DNA from: Desulfitobacterium sp.
GTDB lineage: Bacteria; Bacillota; Desulfitobacteriia; Desulfitobacteriales; Desulfitobacteriaceae
Assembly (NCBI GenBank): GCA_012799495.1
Contig: JAAZLD010000181.1
Location: 1-9,766 of the forward strand
Reading direction: 5' to 3'
Length of the DNA stretch: 9,766 nucleotides
Shown here piece by piece: positions 6,748-9,766 of the stretch. The position numbers were made by a program, and so were the translations under genes. Numbering within the stretch: position 1 is the stretch's first letter; each line of letters begins with the position of its first letter. Below the pieces are notes generated by a model. The model made no database searches and was not told where the DNA came from. It saw nothing but the letters and a program-made list of their open reading frames with translations.

Positions 6748-6785
6748 CCACCAAGGTCTCTATAGATCCGGGTGGTTTTTCTTTG
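6748..6785 (+). terminator. Orphan terminator hairpin upstream of the penicillin-binding protein gene
   Basis: CCACC (6748-6752) pairs with GGTGG (6771-6775). Inner GG/CC and TCT/AGA pairs close a four-base loop, and the stem is followed on the plus strand by TTTTTCTTTGTTT. No plus-strand gene precedes it. It could end a small RNA, act as an attenuator in the leader of the next gene, or block read-through. The minus-strand T-run is shorter, so plus is the preferred direction. Confidence 0.65.
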
Positions 6786-6803
6786 TTTAGGCTTATTGTT
6801 TAT

Positions 6804-6832
6804 TTGTCGTTTGTTTTTCTTCTCTTAATAAT
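6804..6832 (+). promoter_or_regulatory. Promoter candidate for the penicillin-binding protein gene
   Basis: TTGTCG (6804-6809), 17 bases, AATAAT (6827-6832), downstream of the orphan terminator and about 80 bases before the GTG start. The match is moderate (nine of twelve consensus bases). Confidence 0.35.
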
Positions 6833-6920
6833 TCTTCATTTCAGTACTCAATTTTAAAAGGTAAAGTTTTAGAATACAAAGGTTTTAAGTCTAACTATAT
6901 TGTACAAGGGGGGATCTATT

Positions 6921-8993
6921 GTGAAAGAAAATCTAAATAAAATAAAAAACACACTTATAAAGAACACTCTTATAAATAAAATTAAAACTCCTAGGCAGAA
7001 ATTAGCCAAAAAGATCACTTTGCGTAATGTAATTATCCTCTTCTCCCTTATTTTTCTTTTGGGATTTGGAGGTTCCTTTTACTATATACATTCATTGGAT
7101 ATAAGTAAGATTCTTACCCCACTACCTCAGCCCACATATATCTACGACAAGGATGGGAATAAAATCTCCCAATTATCTTCATCCCGGATTGTTCCTCTGG
7201 ATCTTGAGCAAATACCGAAACACACTCAGGATGCGATAATTGCTACAGAAGACAAAAGGTTTTACGACCACCAAGGAGTGGATTTGCGAGCCATCATGCG
7301 GGCTCTTACCCGGGATCTGAAATCGGGAGATTTCTCCGAGGGAGGTAGCACAATAAGCCAGCAATTAGTCAAAAATGTATTTCTTACTGCTGAAAAAACC
7401 CTTAGCCGTAAACTGAAAGAAGCAGCATACGCCATCAAAATCGAGAGCACCCTCTCCAAGGAGGAAATTCTCGAGGCCTATCTCAACCAAATTTATTTTG
7501 GTGAAGGCCGTTGGGGCATCCAGGAGGCTGCCCGCTATTATTTTGGCAAAGACGCTTCAGATTTGAAGTTGGAAGAATCCGCTCTCTTAGCTGGTCTTCT
7601 TAAAGCACCTAATGTTTATTCTCCTTTAAAAGATAGAGAATTGGCTTTAAAACGCCGGAATATCGTTTTAACTCTCATGAAAGAACAAGGTTATATATCC
7701 GAAACGGAATACTCCCAAACAATCGTGGCACCTATTGCCTTACGAAAAAAGCCTCTGGATGATCTATCAGGGAAATACGCTCCTTATGTAGATTATGTTC
7801 TTGAAGAGGGAATCAATCGATACGGTTTTACGGAAGAACAAATTCTTACGGGAGGATTACAGATCTATACTCAATTAGACCCAACTGTCCAAGATCCCCT
7901 TGAGAAAGTCTATAAAGATGATAACTATTTTCCCCAAGGTACTGAAGAACAAATAGTCCAAAGCGGTATGGTTATCATCGATCACAAAACAGGCGGGATC
8001 CGTGGTTTAGTCGGTTATCGTGGGGAAAGTGCTTTCCGCCAATTTAACCGGGCTTCCCAATTAAAACGCCAACCAGGCTCTGTTTTAAAGCCTTTAATTG
8101 TCTATGGCCCAGCTTTGGAGGAAGGGTATACTCCTGGCACCTACCTTTATGATGGACCCCTTGATATAGATGGTTACTCACCCCGTAATTGGGATAATAA
8201 TTATCGAGATTGGGTTACCATGGTGGAAGCAGTAGAGCAATCCTGGAATGTTCCTGCTGTCTGGCTATTGGATCAAATCGGTATCGATACAGGCAAAGTC
8301 TTTGCTCAACGGGCAGGAATTCCCTTTGCTCCAGAGGATAACTACTTAAGCTTAGCTTTAGGAGGGATGACTGTAGGGATCTCACCACTTGATCTCGCCC
8401 AGGCTTATTCTGCTTTCCCAAACCAAGGAGTAATGATGGAAGCCCATGCTATTACCAAAATTACCACCACAGATGGTCATATTTTATGTGAAGCTGAGCC
8501 TGATTCTGTTCAAGTTACAGATCCTCATCATGCTCACACTATGACCCTTCTTCTAAAAAACGCCGTAGAAAATGGTACCGCCCACAGGGCCTCTTTAGGT
8601 GAACGACCAGTAGCAGGGAAGACTGGTTCTGTGGAGTTGCCACCAACGGAAGAGTTTGCTGGTATTAGTAAAGGACAAAAGGACGTTTGGTTTGTAGGGT
8701 ATACCCCTGAACTTACAGGTGCAATTTGGATGGGGTATGACCATACGGATCGTAATCATTACCTAACTACTGCTGGTGGTGCTGAATCTGCCTTAGTCTT
8801 CCGTCAAGTTTTTTCAGAGGCTTTAGCCTCTGTTCCCACAACTGAATTTATAGCACCTGAAGGCTATGTAATGGACTATGCTTTATATCCCAAAGGGTAT
8901 TGGGATGATTTATTGAAGGAAAAAATAATAGAGATAAGCACAAAAAGAATCGCAATTTCTGGGAGAATTGGGACCTCTGGGATAACTGGCTAA
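6921..8993 (+). CDS. Bifunctional class A penicillin-binding protein (glycosyltransferase/transpeptidase)
   Basis: Polymerises lipid II into glycan strands and cross-links them outside the membrane. I chose the GTG at 6921 because AAGGGGGG sits seven bases upstream; a TTG at 6900 lacks such a site. The 690-residue product has a basic cytoplasmic N-terminus (about 1-35), a signal-anchor helix (about 36-56), then a GT51 domain with catalytic Glu110 (ATEDKRFYDHQGVD) and Glu140 (EGGSTISQQLVKN). The transpeptidase domain has nucleophile Ser387 in GSVLK, SWN at 441-443 and KTG at 567-569. All active-site motifs are intact. Length and layout resemble Bacillus PbpG/PbpF-type enzymes. The last 22 or so residues look unnatural: the reading frame probably should continue in the -1 frame after the A6 run at 8920-8925, giving about 750 residues. 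The neighbour is convergent, so it is likely a single-gene unit. Confidence 0.93.
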   Translation: MKENLNKIKNTLIKNTLINKIKTPRQKLAKKITLRNVIILFSLIFLLGFGGSFYYIHSLDISKILTPLPQPTYIYDKDGNKISQLSSSRIVPLDLEQIPKHTQDAIIATEDKRFYDHQGVDLRAIMRALTRDLKSGDFSEGGSTISQQLVKNVFLTAEKTLSRKLKEAAYAIKIESTLSKEEILEAYLNQIYFGEGRWGIQEAARYYFGKDASDLKLEESALLAGLLKAPNVYSPLKDRELALKRRNIVLTLMKEQGYISETEYSQTIVAPIALRKKPLDDLSGKYAPYVDYVLEEGINRYGFTEEQILTGGLQIYTQLDPTVQDPLEKVYKDDNYFPQGTEEQIVQSGMVIIDHKTGGIRGLVGYRGESAFRQFNRASQLKRQPGSVLKPLIVYGPALEEGYTPGTYLYDGPLDIDGYSPRNWDNNYRDWVTMVEAVEQSWNVPAVWLLDQIGIDTGKVFAQRAGIPFAPEDNYLSLALGGMTVGISPLDLAQAYSAFPNQGVMMEAHAITKITTTDGHILCEAEPDSVQVTDPHHAHTMTLLLKNAVENGTAHRASLGERPVAGKTGSVELPPTEEFAGISKGQKDVWFVGYTPELTGAIWMGYDHTDRNHYLTTAGGAESALVFRQVFSEALASVPTTEFIAPEGYVMDYALYPKGYWDDLLKEKIIEISTKRIAISGRIGTSGITG

Positions 8994-9172
8994 ATTGGGA
9001 TAACTGGCTAAATTGGGATAACTGGTGGAGTGAAGATCTTTGGGACGAGGAGCAAGATCTATCTGCAAACAGTAACACCAAGAAAGATAACCATGAGAAG
9101 GACTCAAAGGAGAAGAAGAAAAAGAAAAATAGTGACAATAAAAATAAAGATAAAAAAGAAAAGGACAACTAA
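8924..9172 (+). pseudogene. Out-of-frame C-terminal tail of the penicillin-binding protein
   Basis: In the -1 frame relative to the upstream gene, 82 codons from 8924 are open to a TAA at 9170-9172. They encode NNRDKHKKNRNFWENW, then Trp/Asn/Asp repeats (WDNWLN), an acidic segment (SEDLWDEEQD) and a Lys/Asp/Asn-rich end (KKDNHEKDSKEKKKKK...KEKDN). Low-complexity charged tails of this kind are common on Firmicutes class A penicillin-binding proteins. The -1 frame is closed upstream by a TGA at 8906-8908, and there is no start codon with a ribosome site, so it cannot be a separate gene. Adding one A to the six-A run at 8920-8925 would join it to the main frame. It could be a true frameshift mutation, a sequencing or assembly error, or slippage. 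Confidence 0.8.
8960..9031 (+). repeat. 18-bp tandem repeat encoding Trp-rich hexapeptides
   Basis: GATAACTGGCTAAATTGG occurs exactly twice (8981-8998 and 8999-9016), followed by a half copy (9017-9025) and preceded by a diverged unit (8960-8977). In the tail frame it encodes WDNWLN-type units. In the main frame the same unit carries the TAA that ends the shorter product. Confidence 0.85.
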
Positions 9173-9193
9173 GAAAATCCAAATAAGTTTAAG

Positions 9194-9766
9194 CTAACGA
9201 TCAAATAATACTGACTTAACTACAGCAAAGTATTCTCGCAAATATACATTAGGTCGGATATACCAAGGAGTGTAGCAAGGCACACTTACAGGGTAAAATC
9301 CATGGCGTTTAGCAAGGAGCTTCGAGCGAAACATATGAAAATCACTAGTAACTACTAGTATGGGCTTCGAGGGATTAAAACTACTATCCCCAACTAAAAG
9401 CTCCTGGGAATAAAGGAAATTTTCCATAGTACTTGTGGCCTTTCCCTCCACAATAATCCTTTCCTCATCTATCCCTTGCTCTAATAGATACGTTGCCATT
9501 GCCACCCCTTCTGGTATCCATTCACCTGGACCTTGCCCTCCAGTTACAACTACTTTCATTTGAGGATTATCTTTTAGGATCTCCGCCCCCTTATGAACCC
9601 GTTCATACAAAGTCCAAGAAAGCTGATCCCCATTAAGGCCTGCTCCTAAAATGATCATAGTTTCCACACCCTCTGGTATAGGATCTTTTGTATTGACCAG
9701 AATCAGACCCTCGATTATCAGAAAAGAGCTCAACAAAAATACTAACCCTACCATTATTAAGCGCCT
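9194..9766 (-). CDS. DUF218/YdcF-like membrane-anchored protein (start uncertain, probably partial)
   Basis: Member of the DUF218 family (YdcF, SanA, ElyC relatives), found at the membrane and linked in some bacteria to envelope integrity; the reaction is not established. From the ATG at 9754 the protein has 186 residues, but the frame stays open to the window edge (RRLI before the Met) and the ribosome site before that ATG is weak, so the true start may lie outside. It begins with a hydrophobic helix (VGLVFLLSSFLIIEGLIL). Family signatures follow: VETMIILGAGLNGD, VVVTGGQGPGEWIPEGVAMA, the EGKATSTMENF segment and VVTSDFHMFRSKLLAKR. It is convergent with the penicillin-binding protein gene, only 21 bases from the end of that gene's out-of-frame tail. 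I see no clear terminator after it. Confidence 0.85.
   Translation of the reverse strand, partial: RRLIMVGLVFLLSSFLIIEGLILVNTKDPIPEGVETMIILGAGLNGDQLSWTLYERVHKGAEILKDNPQMKVVVTGGQGPGEWIPEGVAMATYLLEQGIDEERIIVEGKATSTMENFLYSQELLVGDSSFNPSKPILVVTSDFHMFRSKLLAKRHGFYPVSVPCYTPWYIRPNVYLREYFAVVKSVLFDR

Larger units (their letters stand above)
6488..6920. other. Intergenic region between divergent rbr and penicillin-binding protein genes
   Basis: This 433-base AT-rich region has no convincing gene. It holds the PerR-like site near rbr, an 8-bp stem TAAAGGGG/CCCCTTTA (6683-6690 with 6705-6712), the terminator hairpin at 6748-6780, and weak plus-strand promoter candidates at 6562-6590 and 6804-6832. Confidence 0.6.

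Noticed and set aside
6748..6785. T-box riboswitch terminator before the penicillin-binding protein gene
   Set aside because: GGTGG is present, but the conserved T-box sequence and the upstream specifier stem are absent.
6734..6790. 18-codon plus-strand frame across the orphan terminator, possible leader peptide
   Set aside because: There is no ribosome binding site before its ATG and the codons show no regulatory run of one amino acid.
8918..8927. Canonical -1 ribosomal frameshift heptamer
   Set aside because: With main-frame codons GAA AAA ATA the run does not fit X-XXY-YYZ. Polymerase slippage or a simple indel fits better.
8848..9182. Minus-strand Ser/Phe-rich frames opposite the end of the penicillin-binding protein gene
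   Set aside because: They are complements of the Lys-rich tail and have no start signals or family features.

Overview
The window looks like chromosomal DNA of a low-to-moderate GC Gram-positive bacterium (Firmicutes). The basis is the ctsR-mcsA-mcsB-clpC protein quality-control operon, strong AGGAGG-type ribosome binding sites, sigma-A-like promoters and rho-independent terminators. A rubrerythrin with a PerR-like operator suggests an anaerobic Clostridia lineage, perhaps Peptococcaceae. That last placement is inference.

Layout. Positions 1-4005 (minus strand) hold clpC (cut by the left window edge), mcsB, mcsA and ctsR, transcribed ctsR to clpC. Their promoter lies at 4187-4215, followed by two tandem CtsR operators (4143-4177). 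Just upstream (4235-5074, minus) is an unrecognised, highly charged protein with eight hexapeptide repeats (consensus ETGISK) and a C-terminal membrane helix. Its terminator directly abuts the ctsR promoter. Next come a universal stress protein (5230-5658, minus) and a rubrerythrin (5903-6487, minus), each with its own terminator. A 433-base AT-rich intergenic region follows, with an orphan plus-strand terminator hairpin. On the plus strand is a bifunctional class A penicillin-binding protein (6921-8993). Its Trp/Asn/Asp-repeat and Lys-rich C-terminal tail continues in the -1 frame to 9172. A convergent DUF218/YdcF-like membrane protein (minus) runs to or past the right edge.

How the genes fit together. 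CtsR represses the operon. McsB is a protein arginine kinase that inactivates CtsR and marks proteins for ClpC(P), and McsA is its zinc-binding activator. The universal stress protein and rubrerythrin add general and oxidative stress functions. The penicillin-binding protein and the DUF218 protein belong to the cell envelope.

Most of the window is conserved housekeeping and stress biology. I did not find a wholly new system. The points most worth a second look are the out-of-frame tail of the penicillin-binding protein, the repeat-bearing tail-anchored protein, the PerR-like site and the orphan terminator.
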